DNA from: Leishmania martiniquensis
Lineage: Eukaryota; Euglenozoa; Kinetoplastea; Trypanosomatida; Trypanosomatidae
Direction of reading: 5' to 3'
Length of the DNA stretch: 64,000 nucleotides
Assembly: GCF_017916325.1 (NCBI RefSeq)
Contig: NC_090155.1
Coordinates: forward strand, 463,501-527,500
The notes below the pieces were generated by a model. The model saw only the letters and a list, made by a program, of their open reading frames with translations. It did not search any database and had not been told where the DNA came from. Of the stretch, positions 63,708 through 64,000 are shown piece after piece (position 1 is the stretch's first letter; the number at the start of each line of letters is the position of its first letter). A program made the position numbers and the translations under genes.

Positions 63708-64000
63708 ATGGCGGCCAAGAGTGGCAAGGTGGATGAGTTCGACGAGGGCTCCGTTGTGCAGAAAAAGTACGGCCCCAACGACTACCGGTACGGCGAGCCG
63801 GTCTACAAGGGCGACGCGACGCCGTGCTTCGACAATGGCCTGCTCTTCCGCATTATCGAGAAAAACAACAAACAAAGATGGTCCTTTTACAATGACACGA
63901 CCCACACACAGATGAGGGTGCAATTCGTGTTTGGCCGCAACTCTGCCCTGCGTGCGCTCGAGAATACGGTGATGGAACAGCTAGAGAACGGCTCCTACCG
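63708..64000 (+). CDS. Calpain-like / SMP-1-like protein, 3'-truncated by the window
   Basis: The ATG at 63708 opens a frame that runs to the window end (97 full codons visible). It starts MAAKSGKVDEFDEG and continues into the kinetoplastid I_K (DUF1935) domain: YKGDATPCFDNGLLFRI, WSFYNDTTHTQMRVQFVFG and RALENTVME. These align with CKGEIMSCFDESNLLYRI, WAFYNDSLHYEVHVQFTFG and KPLENTTMR of the two upstream genes. It is a divergent third member of the cluster and not part of the identical duplication. Unlike the first two it has almost no N-terminal extension. Whether it has a CysPc domain or is a short I_K-only protein (SMP-1 type) cannot be seen here. Confidence 0.88.
   Translation, partial: MAAKSGKVDEFDEGSVVQKKYGPNDYRYGEPVYKGDATPCFDNGLLFRIIEKNNKQRWSFYNDTTHTQMRVQFVFGRNSALRALENTVMEQLENGSY

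Overview
The window reads as nuclear DNA of a trypanosomatid, most likely Leishmania. All ten confidently recognised protein genes lie on the + strand, have no introns, and use GC-rich third codon positions. They are separated by CT-rich, microsatellite-rich spacers, and most have a polypyrimidine tract followed by AG a short way upstream of the ATG, the signal pattern for SL trans-splicing. There are no operons or bacterial-type promoters. This is part of a directional polycistronic unit.

Layout. 1-2771: C-terminal part of an ATAD5/ELG1-like clamp-loader ATPase, 5' end outside the window. 3787-9633: a very large MORN-repeat protein. 10675-14292: a Lys/Asp/Glu-rich low-complexity protein with a 111-bp coding tandem repeat and CC motifs. 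19144-29034: a TOR-type PIK-related kinase (3296 aa). 30157-32115: zuotin/MPP11 (J domain plus two SANT domains). 33074-34030: YIF1-like Golgi membrane protein. 34599-35438: PRP38 splicing factor. 35903-36790: unknown multi-pass membrane protein. 37503-38771: an esterase-fold protein whose nucleophile and His positions are substituted. Then come 14.3 kb with no recognisable gene. Last is a calpain-like cluster: two copies sharing an apparently identical 2,658-bp segment (53090-55792 and 58687-61068), and the start of a third member (63708 onward, cut by the window end).

The gene-free stretch is a mosaic. About 38.8-43.5 kb is ordinary CT-rich spacer with a SIDER-like degenerate element. About 43.5-49.3 kb is GC-rich and full of broken coding-like fragments. 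About 49.3-53.0 kb is strongly AT-rich. One 347-bp GC-rich element occurs, nearly identical, in both the GC-rich and the AT-rich blocks. In L. major the calpain cluster is on chromosome 20 and a TOR gene (TOR2) lies near the end of chromosome 34; these chromosomes are joined in the L. braziliensis group. My inference is that this mosaic is the scar of that ancient chromosome junction and that the species is a Leishmania (Viannia). A 36/20 junction as in L. mexicana, with TOR1, is the alternative. The species and TOR paralogue assignments come from recalled gene locations, not from a search.

The genes are not one pathway. They cover replication (ELG1), growth signalling (TOR), ribosome-associated folding (zuotin), ER-Golgi traffic (YIF1), splicing (PRP38) and cytoskeleton-associated pseudo-peptidases (calpain-like), as is usual for trypanosomatid polycistrons.
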